From: Nocardioides daejeonensis
Lineage (GTDB): Bacteria; Actinomycetota; Actinomycetes; Propionibacteriales; Nocardioidaceae
Direction: 5' to 3'
Assembly: GCF_003194585.1 (NCBI RefSeq)
Contig: NZ_QHKZ01000009.1
Location: forward strand, 62,001-126,000
Length of the DNA: 64,000 bases
Made by a program: the position numbers and the translations under genes. Below the pieces are notes generated by a model. That model saw only the letters and a list, made by a program, of their open reading frames with translations, was not told the origin of the DNA and did no database searches. Shown here in pieces: positions 50,488 to 59,778 of the stretch; position 1 is the stretch's first letter, and every line of letters starts with the position of its first letter.

Positions 50488-53439
50488 CTACTTCTTCTTG
50501 GTCGCCAACTCCAGCGCCTTGGAGACCAGGTCCTCGGCCTCCTTGGTGCGGTCGGCGTACCCGCCGAGGTCGCCCTCCTGGAGCGCCTTGTTGGCCGCGG
50601 TGAACTTCTCGTCGGCCTGCTCCAGCAGGCTCCGGATCTGCTTGGCGACCGAGCCCTTCAGCGGCTCACCGGTCTCCGGGTTCTCGCCAGTGCTCGGCTC
50701 TCCCGCGTCCGGATCGTCGGTGGAAGCCGACTCACCCTCGTCGAGCGAGAGCACGTTGGCCACGGCCTCCGCCACGGTCTCGCCGATCGCGTACTTGCCT
50801 CCGAAGGCCACCGTCACGTACTTGAGTACCGGGAAGTTGGCCGAGCTCACGCTCCGCTGCACGGTGTAGATCGGCTGCACGTAGAGCAGCCCCTCCCCGA
50901 CCGGCAGGGTCAGCAGGTTGCCCTTGATGACCCGCTGGTTGTCGTTCCTGGTGAGCGGCTCGAGCTTCGTCTGGATGACCTCGTTGGTGTTGAACTTGTT
51001 GGCCATCTGGCCGGGGCCGTCGACCTGCGACGTACCCGGCAGCTGCAGCACCCGGAAGGTGCCGTAGTCGGCCTGCGACGCGTCGGCATCCACCGAGATG
51101 AACGCCGCCAGGTTCTGCTTCTTGTAGGGCACGTAGACCGAGGTCAGGGAGTAGATCGGGTCCGCGCCACCACTCGGCGTCCGCACGCTCAGGCGGTACG
51201 GCGGCTGGTAGACGCCCTTGCCGCTCGGGTCCTCGGGCACCTCCCAGCGCGCATTGCCCTCGTAGAAGTCCTTCGCGTCGTCGACGTGGTACGACGCCAG
51301 CTGGTAGCGCTGCACCTTGAACATGTCCTCGGGGTAGCGCATGTGCGTCAGCAGGTCCGCGGGGATCTCCGACTTGTCCTTGACGGTGCCGGGGAAGGCC
51401 GCACGCCATGCCTTGAGCAGCGGGTCGGACTCGTCCCACGCGTAGAGCGTCACCGAGCCGTCATAGGCATCCACGACGGCCTTCACCGCGTTGCGGATGT
51501 AGTTGATCTCGTCGGTCGGCAGCGTCTTGAACTCGTTGCTGGTGCTCAGCGCGTCATCGGTCATCGTCTCGAACGAGTCACGCTGCGCCTGCGGGTACTG
51601 GTCGGTGGTGGTGAAGCCGTCGAGGATCCAGACGATCTTGCCGTCGACCACCGCCGGGAACGGGTCCGAGTCCACCGTGAGCCACGGCGCAACCTTCTCC
51701 ACCATCTGCCGCGGGTTGCGGTCGTAGAGGATCTTGGAGTTCTCGTTGACCCGGTTGGAGAGCACGATGCTGGGCTCGCCGAACTTCCACGCATACATGA
51801 GCTGGCGCCAGGTGCTGCCGACGTCGACGCCCGCCTTGCCGTCGTACGTCGTGGTCTTGCTGCTGTCGGTCTCCACGTCGTTGGGCAGGTCGAGCTCGAC
51901 GTCGCGGTCGGACTCCTTGGCCTTGCCGACGATCGAGTACTCGGGGCTCTTCTCACCGAAGTAGATCTGGCCGCGGTAGCCGTTCGGCGAGAAGATGTTG
52001 GTCAGGTCGCCCTCCGGCGGCAGCTTCTGCTCCGCCCAGGCAAGGTTGTCGCTGCCTCCAGCGTCGTTGCCGTCGGCGTCCTGCTGGTTGCCGTAGGCCG
52101 CGATGACGCCGTACCCGTGCGTGTAGACGGTGTGCAGGTTCGACCAGTTCTTGCTGCCGTCGGGCAAGCCGTCCTGGTTGAGCTCCCGTACGCCGATGAC
52201 GACGTCGCGCTGCTGTCCGTTGATCTCGTAGCGACCGACGTCGAGCACGTCCGGCACCGTGTAGTAGCCGGTGACCTGCTGCCGCTGCTCGAAGGTCGCA
52301 CGCACCACAGCGGGGTCGACGAGGCGGATGCCCGCCGCGTTGCTGACCTCGGCGCGCTGCTCGTCCTTGCTGAGCGCGGTGTCACCGGCGTACTCCTCGA
52401 TCACCGGATCCTCGATGTCGTACGCCGCCCGGGTGGCATCGATGTTCTTCTGGAGGTACGGCTCCTCCTTGGATGCCTGCGAGGGATCGACCTGGAACTG
52501 CTGGACGATCGCAGGCCAGATCATCCCGAGCAGGATCGAGGAGAGCACGAGCAGGCTCAGCCCGACTCCGGGGAGCAGCCAGGTGCGCCGCACCACGTTG
52601 GCGAAGAAGAGCACCGCGCAGATGATCGCGATGAACATGAGGATGTTCTTCGCCGGGAGCACCGCATGGTCGTCGGTGTAGCCCATGCCGCTGTGCAGAC
52701 CGCCGCTGCCGTTGAGCAGGTCGAAGCGGTCGAGCCAGTAGTCGGCGGCTTTCGCGAGCACGAAGAGACCGAGCAGCACCGAGAGCTGGGCCGCGGCCGC
52801 GCCGGAGAGCCGGTCACCGCGCGACTGCAGCTTGATCCCACCGAACACGTAGTGCACGAGGGCGGCGGCTATCAGCGAGACCAGCAGCATCGCCATCGTG
52901 AAGTCGACGATGAAGTGGTACCAGGGCAGGTCGAAGACGTAGAACCCGATATCCCTCTTGAAGTACGGGTCCTTCGCGCCGAAGTCGCTGCCGTGTCGCC
53001 ACAGCTGGTAGTCACGCCACTTCCCGGACGCAGTGGTGCCGGCGAAGGCTCCGATCACCAGCGAGATGCCGATCGTCAGCCAGACCCGGATAGGCGTGAT
53101 CGCCTGCCGGTAGCGATCGAGGTTGATCTGCTCCGGCGAAGCCGGCCGGAAGAGCGGGCGGAACCGGAATGCCAGCACGAGGTTGATCGCGACCACGGCC
53201 GCCATCACGAGCCCGAAGATCAGGAACAGCCCGATCCGGGTGCGCAGCAACGTCGAGAACACCGTCTCGTAGCCGACCGAGCCGAACCAGAGTCGTTCGG
53301 TGTAGAGCGCGGTGACACCGGTGAACGCCAAGAACAGCGCCACCATGATCGCCAACGTGATCCATAGCGCCCGCGGTCGACGTGGCGGCGGGGCGTTGCG
53401 CACCGGGCGCTCCGGCTCGTCGTCAAATAGGTTGCTCAT
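50488..53439 (-). CDS. UPF0182-family membrane protein
   Basis: The 983-residue protein matches the UPF0182 family of large actinobacterial membrane proteins. It has seven or so hydrophobic helices in the first 330 residues (ITLAIMVALFLAFTGVTALY; IGLFLIFGLVMAAVVAINLVLAFRF; LLVLSSILLGMIWPAIVQQF) and a large extracytoplasmic domain with DIEDPVIEEYAGD and YNPYGFR-like segments. Function is unknown. It overlaps the PPA1309-family gene by 4 bp, so they are co-translated. The relative of M. tuberculosis Rv3193c. Confidence 0.92.
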   Translation of the reverse strand: MSNLFDDEPERPVRNAPPPRRPRALWITLAIMVALFLAFTGVTALYTERLWFGSVGYETVFSTLLRTRIGLFLIFGLVMAAVVAINLVLAFRFRPLFRPASPEQINLDRYRQAITPIRVWLTIGISLVIGAFAGTTASGKWRDYQLWRHGSDFGAKDPYFKRDIGFYVFDLPWYHFIVDFTMAMLLVSLIAAALVHYVFGGIKLQSRGDRLSGAAAAQLSVLLGLFVLAKAADYWLDRFDLLNGSGGLHSGMGYTDDHAVLPAKNILMFIAIICAVLFFANVVRRTWLLPGVGLSLLVLSSILLGMIWPAIVQQFQVDPSQASKEEPYLQKNIDATRAAYDIEDPVIEEYAGDTALSKDEQRAEVSNAAGIRLVDPAVVRATFEQRQQVTGYYTVPDVLDVGRYEINGQQRDVVIGVRELNQDGLPDGSKNWSNLHTVYTHGYGVIAAYGNQQDADGNDAGGSDNLAWAEQKLPPEGDLTNIFSPNGYRGQIYFGEKSPEYSIVGKAKESDRDVELDLPNDVETDSSKTTTYDGKAGVDVGSTWRQLMYAWKFGEPSIVLSNRVNENSKILYDRNPRQMVEKVAPWLTVDSDPFPAVVDGKIVWILDGFTTTDQYPQAQRDSFETMTDDALSTSNEFKTLPTDEINYIRNAVKAVVDAYDGSVTLYAWDESDPLLKAWRAAFPGTVKDKSEIPADLLTHMRYPEDMFKVQRYQLASYHVDDAKDFYEGNARWEVPEDPSGKGVYQPPYRLSVRTPSGGADPIYSLTSVYVPYKKQNLAAFISVDADASQADYGTFRVLQLPGTSQVDGPGQMANKFNTNEVIQTKLEPLTRNDNQRVIKGNLLTLPVGEGLLYVQPIYTVQRSVSSANFPVLKYVTVAFGGKYAIGETVAEAVANVLSLDEGESASTDDPDAGEPSTGENPETGEPLKGSVAKQIRSLLEQADEKFTAANKALQEGDLGGYADRTKEAEDLVSKALELATKKK

Positions 53440-54026
53440 CGACGGGGGTCCTCCTCGGCTTCACCCTCGAGGGTGGCGTGCAACAGTTCCAGCAGTTCAG
53501 GCACCAGATCGACGCCGCCGACGACGGACTGGTCGTCGTCGTGGGCGCGCAGACGCAGCGCGCAGTAGCTCGCGCCCTCCCGGGTGGCTCCGGCGATGAT
53601 CCGGACCTCCTGGCGATCGGGGTGGGCGGCGGCGTACTCCTGCGCGGCGGCGGGTTCGTCAGGAAGCTCGGCATCGGCGCCCGGCGGTAGCACCAGTCGC
53701 TCGACGGTGACCACACACCCGATCACCGACTCCGGCCACATCACCGTGGCCAGCAGGTCCTCGACGGCGACGCTGGGGTCGAACTCCTGCTCGACCGGGG
53801 TGAAGGACCCCTCGGCACTCGCCTCGTCCAGACCCATCGCGTGGGCGAGGTCGGGCTCGGCAGCCACCAGCGCGGCGGTCGGGACCAGGGCGAAGAGCCG
53901 GGACGGACGGTCCCAGCCTTCCTCGGCCACGTGCGTCTCCACCTCGAGTACGGCGGCCGCGAGCGCCGGGTCGAGCGGCTCGCCCTCGTCGTCGGGGAGG
54001 TCCATCGGCTGGGTCTCGTCGTACAC
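53436..54026 (-). CDS. PPA1309-family protein
   Basis: The 196-residue acidic cytoplasmic protein (VYDETQPMDLPDDEGEPLDPALA...) belongs to the PPA1309 family of actinobacteria. Its core reads EEGWDRPSRLFALVPTAALV. No function is known. GGGAAG precedes the GTG at 54026, which is 5 bp after the stop of the PDZ protease gene. It overlaps the UPF0182 gene by 4 bp, so the three form an operon. Confidence 0.83.
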   Translation of the reverse strand: MYDETQPMDLPDDEGEPLDPALAAAVLEVETHVAEEGWDRPSRLFALVPTAALVAAEPDLAHAMGLDEASAEGSFTPVEQEFDPSVAVEDLLATVMWPESVIGCVVTVERLVLPPGADAELPDEPAAAQEYAAAHPDRQEVRIIAGATREGASYCALRLRAHDDDQSVVGGVDLVPELLELLHATLEGEAEEDPRR

Positions 54027-54030
54027 GTCG

Positions 54031-55083
54031 TCACTTCCCGCTGCAGGTCGGCAGCTTGGCAGCCTTGTCCTGGGCGAACGCCTCGATCGCCGCCTTGGCG
54101 TCCTCGAAGGTGGCCACCTTGGCCAATCGCATGTCGCCGTTGGGCGCGCCGGCCACGTCGGCGCAGTTGTCGGCCGGCACCAGGAAGAGCTGCGCTCCCG
54201 CATCCCGGGCGCCGGCGATCTTCTGTTGGATCCCGCCGATCGAGCCGACCTTGCCGTCCGGGTCGATGGTGCCCGTGCCGGCGATGTTGGCGCCACCGGT
54301 CAGGGAGCCGGGCGTGAGCGTGTCGTAGATGGCGAGAGAGAACATCAGGCCCGCGCTCGGACCACCGATGTTGGGATCGATGCCGATGCTGACCTCGAAG
54401 GGGAAGGCGTAGCTGGTTCCGGGGTAGATGCCGATCACCGCGCGGTCCTCGTCCGGGTCCTTGGCCGGCGTGACCTCGACCGTGCTCTTCTTCGTGCCAC
54501 GCACGATCTCGATGGGCAGCGGCTTGCCCACCTCGGCCTTCTTGATCGCCGACAGCAGCGTGTCGACGTCATCGATCCGCGTCCCGTCGACCGCCACGAT
54601 CCGGTCGCCCTCCTTCAGCTTGCCCTCGGCGGGCGAGTCGGGCGTCAGCATGGCCACCCGCACGGCGGTCTTGAGCTTGTAGCCCAGCTCTTGGAGCGCG
54701 ACGGCGAAGGCGACGTCCTGCGAGGTGGTCATGTCGATGTGCGAGCGGACCTGGTTGTCCTGATTGGTCTCGTTGTCGCGGTAGACGACGTCGTGCGGCT
54801 GCACCGACTCGTCGTCGGAGATCCACGCCCGCAACGCGGAGAAGATGCTCACCTTGTCCTCCGCGCGGTCGGAGGCGACGGTGGTCATCCGGAGCTCGCC
54901 GCCGTCGTAGTACGTGCGGTGGCCGGTGACCTGGATGATCTCCCGGCCCTGGTTCTCGGCGAGCACGTCGACGGTGATGCCGGGCCGACTGGTGACGTAC
55001 GGCACCGGCACGAGGGCAGCACCCAGCCAGAGGCCCACCATCAACGGCACCGCGATCACCGTGGCCAGGGTTCGCCGACTCAT
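54031..55083 (-). CDS. PDZ-domain Lon-type protease (YlbL-like)
   Basis: The 350-residue protein has one N-terminal membrane segment (ATVIAVPLMVGLWLGAALV), a PDZ domain near residues 140-200 (MLTPDSPAEGKLKEGDRIVAVDG), and a Lon-like protease domain with S243 (GGPSAGLMFSL) and K288 (SIGGIQQK), forming the Ser-Lys dyad. It would be membrane-anchored and act in surface protein quality control. It is the first gene of the operon with the PPA1309 and UPF0182 genes. Confidence 0.9.
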   Translation of the reverse strand: MSRRTLATVIAVPLMVGLWLGAALVPVPYVTSRPGITVDVLAENQGREIIQVTGHRTYYDGGELRMTTVASDRAEDKVSIFSALRAWISDDESVQPHDVVYRDNETNQDNQVRSHIDMTTSQDVAFAVALQELGYKLKTAVRVAMLTPDSPAEGKLKEGDRIVAVDGTRIDDVDTLLSAIKKAEVGKPLPIEIVRGTKKSTVEVTPAKDPDEDRAVIGIYPGTSYAFPFEVSIGIDPNIGGPSAGLMFSLAIYDTLTPGSLTGGANIAGTGTIDPDGKVGSIGGIQQKIAGARDAGAQLFLVPADNCADVAGAPNGDMRLAKVATFEDAKAAIEAFAQDKAAKLPTCSGK

Positions 55084-55161
55084 GACGAAAGCCTCTCATT
55101 CCCGGGCAAGCGCACCGGTCGGCACCCGTCCTGCGGATCCGCGGCACCCGCCGAAGGACGC

Positions 55162-55422
55162 TCAGGCGGTACGCCGCTCCTCGCCGCCACCGCGCGAACG
55201 CGACGGTCGCACGGCAACACCGGTGCTGCGGTCCTGCCTGCGCACGGGGCGTGCCGCGGAGCGCTGGAGACCCGCGTGCTGGGCCCGCAGCGCCTTCGCC
55301 ATCCGTGCGGCCGCCACCTCGGGGTCGACCTCTCCCCGGCCGTCTCTCCCGAGCCAGCCGACCCAGAGCATGGCCAGCACGGTCACCACGACCGAAGGCG
55401 CCAGCCACCACAGGATCTCCAC
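55162..55422 (-). CDS. Small membrane protein of unknown function
   Basis: The 86-residue protein has one hydrophobic helix (EILWWLAPSVVVTVLAMLWVGWLG) and a basic cytoplasmic tail (ARPVRRQDRSTGVAVRPSRS). GTG at 55422. It lies between moaE and the PDZ protease gene, on the same strand. It could be a local membrane factor, but nothing identifies it. Confidence 0.7.
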   Translation of the reverse strand: MEILWWLAPSVVVTVLAMLWVGWLGRDGRGEVDPEVAAARMAKALRAQHAGLQRSAARPVRRQDRSTGVAVRPSRSRGGGEERRTA

Positions 55423-55494
55423 GTCTCAAGGGTGCCACTCCCCGGCTCCGCCCGAGGCCATCCCACTGCGGCGAGTCCGCGATCAACCATCACA

Positions 55495-55555
55495 TGCGCG
55501 AACTCAACGTGTGATTTGCGCGAACTCAACGTGGGAATCGCGCGAACTCGGCGCG
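55495..55555. repeat. Three tandem 17-bp repeats with 22-bp period
   Basis: TGCGCGAACTCAACGTG occurs at 55495-55511 and 55517-55533 (identical) and a diverged CGCGCGAACTCGGCGCG at 55539-55555, all 22 bp apart. The array lies between moaE and a small gene, both on the minus strand. On the minus strand each copy reads CACGTTGAGTTCGCGCA. The two-turn spacing suggests a DNA-binding protein array or a short tandem-repeat expansion. Confidence 0.75.
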
Positions 55556-55573
55556 TGGCGCTGGACCGGTCGG

Positions 55574-56005
55574 TCAGGGGGAGCCGACCCACTCCTGGGT
55601 CCCGTCGGTGAAGAGCTGGTGCTTCCAGATCGGCACCTCGGCCTTCAACCGGTCGATGAGCGCACGGGAGGCTTCGAACGAGGCACCCCGATGGGCGGAG
55701 CAGGTCGCGACGACTACCGCCGCGTCGCCGATCGCCAGGTTGCCGACACGGTGCACTGCGGCCACCGTGACGCTGTACTCGCCGGCGACAGAGGCGCAGA
55801 CCTCCTCCAGCTTCGCGACGGCGCTGGGATGCGCGGCGTACTCGAGCCCGGTGACGCCCTGACCGTGGTCGTGATCGCGGACCCGTCCGACGAAGAGCAC
55901 CAACCCACCCGAGGTCGGGTCGTCAAGCGCGTCGAGCACGACGTCGACGGAGAGCGGAGCGTCGCTGATCGCCGCGAGACGGACACGGGTGTCGGTGGTG
56001 GCCAT
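55574..56005 (-). CDS. moaE: Molybdopterin synthase large subunit MoaE
   Basis: The 143-residue protein has the MoaE pattern GGLVLFVGRVRDHDHGQGVTGLEYAAH, HRVGNLAIGDAAVVVATCSAHRG and VPIWKHQLFTDGTQEWVG. It adds dithiolene sulfur to make molybdopterin, with MoaD as donor. ATG at 56005. The upstream in-frame sequence, to 56218, lies in the opposite-strand gene and is not used. moaD is not in the window. Confidence 0.93.
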   Translation of the reverse strand: MATTDTRVRLAAISDAPLSVDVVLDALDDPTSGGLVLFVGRVRDHDHGQGVTGLEYAAHPSAVAKLEEVCASVAGEYSVTVAAVHRVGNLAIGDAAVVVATCSAHRGASFEASRALIDRLKAEVPIWKHQLFTDGTQEWVGSP

Positions 56006-56086
56006 GCCTCGCACCCTACTGCCCGGCGGGCTCGTCCGGACCGCTCCGACGCTGGCCCGGTTGTCGGCAGCGAGTAACTTTGACCT

Positions 56087-57370
56087 ATGGACGACAAGCC
56101 GGGCGACCAGCCGGAGAACCCCTTCCGCGGCACCCCCTTCGAGCAGTTCTTCGGAGGCGGCGGGATGCCTGATCTCAACGCGCTGATGCATCAGATGCAG
56201 GCGATGATGGCGCCCCACGACGGGGCGGTGAACTGGCAGCTCGCCGGCGACCTGGCCCGCCAGGTGATCGCCCAGGAGAAGGATCCGTCGCCCTCACAAC
56301 GTGACGCCGACCAGGTCGCCGACGCCGTACGCCTTGCCGACCTGTGGCTCGACGAGGCGACCGAGTTCGACTCCGGTGTGACCAGCACCGCGGCGTGGAG
56401 CCGCGCGGAATGGCTGGAGCAGACCAAGGAGCGCTGGCAGATCCTGGTCGAGCCGGTCGCCGAGCACGTCGTCGGCGCTATGGGCCAGGCGATGCCCGAA
56501 GAGGCCAAGGCGATGGCCGGCCCGCTCATCGGCATGCTGTCCCAGCTCGGCGGCGCGATGTTCGGTGGCCAGGTGGGCCAGGCGCTGGGCGGCCTCGCGG
56601 GCGAGGTGCTGACCGCCTCCGACATCGGGCTTCCTCTCGGTCCCGACGGCCGCGCGGCGCTGGTCCCCGCGAACGTCCGCGCGTTCTCCGATGGTCTCGA
56701 CGTCGGCTACGACGACGTCCTGCTCCATCTTGCGCTGCGGGAGGCCGCCCACCAGCGGCTCTTCGCCCACGTGCCGTGGCTGCGCGACCACCTGATGTCA
56801 GCGGTCGCCGACTACGGGCGCGGGATCAGCATCGACACCGCGGGCATCGAGGAGCAGCTCTCCTCCATCAACCCGATGGACCCCGAAGCGATGCAGGAGG
56901 CGCTGGCCGGCGGACTCTTCGAACCGAAGCGGACTCCCGCTCAGGAGGCGGCGCTGCAACGGCTCGAGACAACGCTCGCGCTCGTCGAGGGCTGGGTGGA
57001 CGAGGTGGTCAACCAGGCAGCAGCCGAGCGGATGCCGACCGCCGCCAAGCTGCAGGAGGCGGTACGCCGCCGCCGTGCCGCGGGCGGTCCGGCGGAGGAG
57101 ACCTTCTCCGCGCTGGTGGGTCTGGAGCTGCGCCCCCGGCGGCTCCGCGACGCCGCCACCCTCTGGGGCTCGCTGCGCTCACGTCAGGGGGTCGAGGCAC
57201 GCGACACGGTGTGGCTGCACCCCGACCTGCTGCCCACCGCAGCAGATCTCGACGATCCGCTCGGGTTCCGCGAGGGCCAGGAGCTGCCGGCCGAACTCTC
57301 CGAGGCCGACTTCGACGCGGCCCTGCGGGAGCTTCTCGACGGCCAGTCACCCGACGAGGGCACCGCGTGA
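56087..57370 (+). CDS. DUF2342 zinc-dependent metalloprotease-family protein
   Basis: The 427-residue protein belongs to the actinobacterial DUF2342 family (annotated as zinc-dependent metalloproteases). Its centre has REAAHQRLFAHVPWLRDHL, where the H and E residues stand like a metal site, and a Gly-rich GGAMFGGQVGQALGGLAG. It is the relative of M. tuberculosis Rv3195. It is divergently transcribed from moaE. It overlaps the Nudix gene by 4 bp. Confidence 0.88.
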   Translation: MDDKPGDQPENPFRGTPFEQFFGGGGMPDLNALMHQMQAMMAPHDGAVNWQLAGDLARQVIAQEKDPSPSQRDADQVADAVRLADLWLDEATEFDSGVTSTAAWSRAEWLEQTKERWQILVEPVAEHVVGAMGQAMPEEAKAMAGPLIGMLSQLGGAMFGGQVGQALGGLAGEVLTASDIGLPLGPDGRAALVPANVRAFSDGLDVGYDDVLLHLALREAAHQRLFAHVPWLRDHLMSAVADYGRGISIDTAGIEEQLSSINPMDPEAMQEALAGGLFEPKRTPAQEAALQRLETTLALVEGWVDEVVNQAAAERMPTAAKLQEAVRRRRAAGGPAEETFSALVGLELRPRRLRDAATLWGSLRSRQGVEARDTVWLHPDLLPTAADLDDPLGFREGQELPAELSEADFDAALRELLDGQSPDEGTA

Positions 57371-57945
57371 CGCTGCATGCGGACGCCCTGGAGGCCGTCT
57401 CCGGCTGGCGCGCGCCCTCGCCCCGCCAGGAGCGCCTGCGTGAGGAGATCGCAGACCACCTCACCCAGCACCACGACGGCGTCTGGCGCTCGTGCTTCCC
57501 CGACCACCTGACCGCAGGCACCCTGGTGCTCTCCGATGATGGCGCGCACGTGCTGCTCAACCTGCACGGCAAAGCGAAGCGCTGGTTCGCCTTCGGCGGC
57601 CACTGCGAGGAGGGCGACGCGACCCTGGCTGCGGTAGCTCGCCGTGAGGCGATCGAGGAGTCGGGGCTGGCGGCCGAGCTGCTCGACTTCGACCCGGTGC
57701 CGGTGCACATGGACATCCATGCCGTCGACTTCTGCGATCAGCGCGGCACGGTGCGGCACCTCGACGTGCGCTTCGTCGCCACGGTGCCCGCGACGGCCGC
57801 CCACCAGGCGAGCGACGAGTCGCTCGACGTGCGCTGGTGGCCCCTCGCTGCCCTCCCGGCACTGGGCGAGGAGATGCTGGATCTGATCGAGCACGCCCGC
57901 ACCCGGGTCACCGGCTCGACTGCCCGCCCGGTCGCCGGCCGCTGA
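57367..57945 (+). CDS. Nudix hydrolase
   Basis: The 192-residue protein has a Nudix fold with a box ending REAIEESG (REUxEExG) in FGGHCEEGDATLAAVARREAI. The first Glu of the box is an Asp. It hydrolyses a nucleoside-diphosphate-linked substrate that cannot be named from sequence. GTG at 57367 overlaps the previous gene by 4 bp (GTGA). Confidence 0.88.
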   Translation: MTLHADALEAVSGWRAPSPRQERLREEIADHLTQHHDGVWRSCFPDHLTAGTLVLSDDGAHVLLNLHGKAKRWFAFGGHCEEGDATLAAVARREAIEESGLAAELLDFDPVPVHMDIHAVDFCDQRGTVRHLDVRFVATVPATAAHQASDESLDVRWWPLAALPALGEEMLDLIEHARTRVTGSTARPVAGR

Positions 57946-57947
57946 GC

Positions 57948-58466
57948 TCAGTCAGCGACGGGTCCCGGCTCGTCGCGTGCGGCCGACCAGCCCTCCAGGT
58001 AGCCCTTGGCCCGCTCCGCCTTCGGATAGGCATTGACCCAGGCCCAGAACCGCTCGTCGTGACTGGGCTCGAGCAGGTGGGTGACCTCGTGAAGCAGGAC
58101 GTAGTCGAGCACCCACAGCGGCATCCCCTTCATCCGCGAGGAGATCCGGATACTCCGGTCACCGGGGGTGCACGAGCCCCATCGTGAGTTCTGGTTGTCG
58201 ACCCAGCGCACCGAGTCCGGCTCGGCAAGGCCGCCCAGGTAGCGGTCGGAGAGATCCATCGCCCGGGCCAGGAGCTCCTCGTCGGGCGGACGTCGCCGCT
58301 GCTCCTGGCGCTCCAGGCGCTCCACCATGGTGGTCACCCACTCCTGCTCCGCCTTCTTCGACATCGAGGCGGGGATGAGCACGACGATCTTGTCGCCGTC
58401 CCGATGGGCCGAGACCGTACGGCGTCGCCGCGGCGAGCGCCGAACCTCGATCTCGGGGTTGCCCAT
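57948..58466 (-). CDS. YgjP-like (DUF45) metallopeptidase
   Basis: The 172-residue protein has the YgjP/DUF45 pattern: NQNSRWGSCTPGDRSIRISS, then LLHEVTHLLEPSHDERFW with HEVTH at 126-130 and the third His at 136. A basic start (RRSPRRRRTVSAH) precedes. Cytoplasmic zinc peptidase of unknown target. It converges with the Nudix gene and ends 2 bp after it. Confidence 0.9.
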   Translation of the reverse strand: MGNPEIEVRRSPRRRRTVSAHRDGDKIVVLIPASMSKKAEQEWVTTMVERLERQEQRRRPPDEELLARAMDLSDRYLGGLAEPDSVRWVDNQNSRWGSCTPGDRSIRISSRMKGMPLWVLDYVLLHEVTHLLEPSHDERFWAWVNAYPKAERAKGYLEGWSAARDEPGPVAD

Positions 58467-58476
58467 GCGGGGGACG

Positions 58477-59505
58477 TTACCCGTTTGCCCAGGCCAGGAG
58501 GCGGTCCACGGGCCACGTGTTGACGATCCGCTCGGGCGCTATTCCTGCCAGCTCGGCCCGCTCGCAGCCGTAGTCGAGGAAGTCCAGCTGTCCGGGCGCG
58601 TGGGCGTCGCTGTCGATCGAGAAGAGGCAACCGAGATCGCGGGCCATCTCCAGAAGGTGCGTCGGCGGGTCACGGCGCTCGGGCCGGGAGTTGATCTCGA
58701 CGGCGACGCCCTCGTCTGCGCAGGCCGTGAAGACCGCCTTCGCATCGAAGCGGGACTGCGCCCGCGTGCCGCGGCTGCCGGTCACCAGGCGTCCGGTGCA
58801 GTGGCCCAGCACGTTGCTCCGGGGATGACGTACGGCAGCAACCATCCGGCGGGTCATCGCCTCAGGCTCCATCCCCAACTTCGAGTGCACGCTGGCGACC
58901 CGGACCTCCAGGCGAGCCAGCATCTCGTCGGTCTGGTCCAGGCTGCCATCGTCGAGGATGTCCACCTCAATCCCCTTCAGCAGCCGGAAGCTGCCGTCGA
59001 GGTGCGCGTTGATCGCGTCCACCACATCGAGCTGACGCGCCAAGCGCTCGGCGCTGAGGCCGCGCGCGACCTTCAGGCGTGGGGAGTGGTCGGTCAGCAC
59101 CTGGTAGTCGTGGCCGAGCTCGATCGCGGTGAAGGCCATCTCCTCGATCGGCGACCCGCCGTCGGACCAGTCGGAGTGCGAGTGCAGGTCGCCGCGCAGG
59201 GCCGCTCGGATCGATCGACCGCCGGCGACCAGCGGCCCCGCATGCTTCTGCTCGAGCTCAGCCAGACGCTCCGGCACCTCGCCCTGCGCCGCGGCCGCCA
59301 CCACCCGCGCAGTCGAGGCGCCGACTCCGGGAAGCTCGGTGAGCGTGCCGGCGTCCACCCGAGCATGGATCTCGTCCTCACCCAGCGGCAGCAGCGCCGC
59401 TGCGGCGGTCCGGTAGGCCTTCACCTTGTAGGTGTCCTCCCGGCCGCGCTCAAGCAGGAACGCGATCCGACGCAGCGCAGCGACCGGTCCCAGCGGCTGG
59501 CTCAT
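58477..59505 (-). CDS. PHP-domain protein with N-terminal HhH (PolX-like, no polymerase)
   Basis: The 342-residue protein has N-terminal helix-hairpin-helix/8-kDa-like segments (YKVKAYRTAAAALLPL; LPGVGASTARVV) and a C-terminal PHP metal-phosphoesterase with DLHSHSDWSDGG, VLTDHSPR, GIEVDIL, SVHS, VEINSRP and SIDSDAH. It looks like the C-terminal part of PolX-type DNA polymerases without the polymerase domain and probably acts in DNA repair end-processing. ATG at 59505. Confidence 0.87.
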   Translation of the reverse strand: MSQPLGPVAALRRIAFLLERGREDTYKVKAYRTAAAALLPLGEDEIHARVDAGTLTELPGVGASTARVVAAAAQGEVPERLAELEQKHAGPLVAGGRSIRAALRGDLHSHSDWSDGGSPIEEMAFTAIELGHDYQVLTDHSPRLKVARGLSAERLARQLDVVDAINAHLDGSFRLLKGIEVDILDDGSLDQTDEMLARLEVRVASVHSKLGMEPEAMTRRMVAAVRHPRSNVLGHCTGRLVTGSRGTRAQSRFDAKAVFTACADEGVAVEINSRPERRDPPTHLLEMARDLGCLFSIDSDAHAPGQLDFLDYGCERAELAGIAPERIVNTWPVDRLLAWANG

Positions 59506-59778
59506 CGCCTACCTCCGTCTTGTCGCCGTCAGTCCTCGTCCACAACCTACGGGGCTCCACCCACAAGGTTCTCCACAGGTTGTGCACAGGCGCCGCCCAC
59601 CCGGGCGTGAGACGGCGTGTCCGCCCGGCGTTGACCGGCACCGGGTGACGGCCTAGGTTTGCACCAGAAGAGGCCCCCGGTCGCCCGCTTCGGCGGAGCC
59701 GTCATCACGCTCGCAAGGGGAAGGCAAGTCGTGGTGGCTGTGACCAGGGGCCTCCTCTGCTACCGCGGCCCCGGACAG
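59506..59778. other. Non-coding gap with DnaA-box-like sites
   Basis: Three 9-mers lie close together: TCGTCCACA (59536), TTCTCCACA (59569) and TTGTGCACA (59580), each one base from the actinobacterial DnaA box TTGTCCACA. A long imperfect inverted pair (AGAGGCCCCCGGTC / GACCAGGGGCCTCC) spans about 59670-59756. No gene is supported here. It is probably promoter and terminator sequence. Confidence 0.4.

Noticed and set aside
50413..53367. 984-residue plus-strand open frame opposite the UPF0182 gene
   Set aside because: The product is Arg/Asp/Val-biased and lacks domains. The minus-strand frame is a full-length UPF0182 protein, so this is an antisense shadow.
53584..55611. 675-residue plus-strand frame over the PDZ protease operon
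   Set aside because: It crosses three real minus-strand genes, and its translation is low-complexity.
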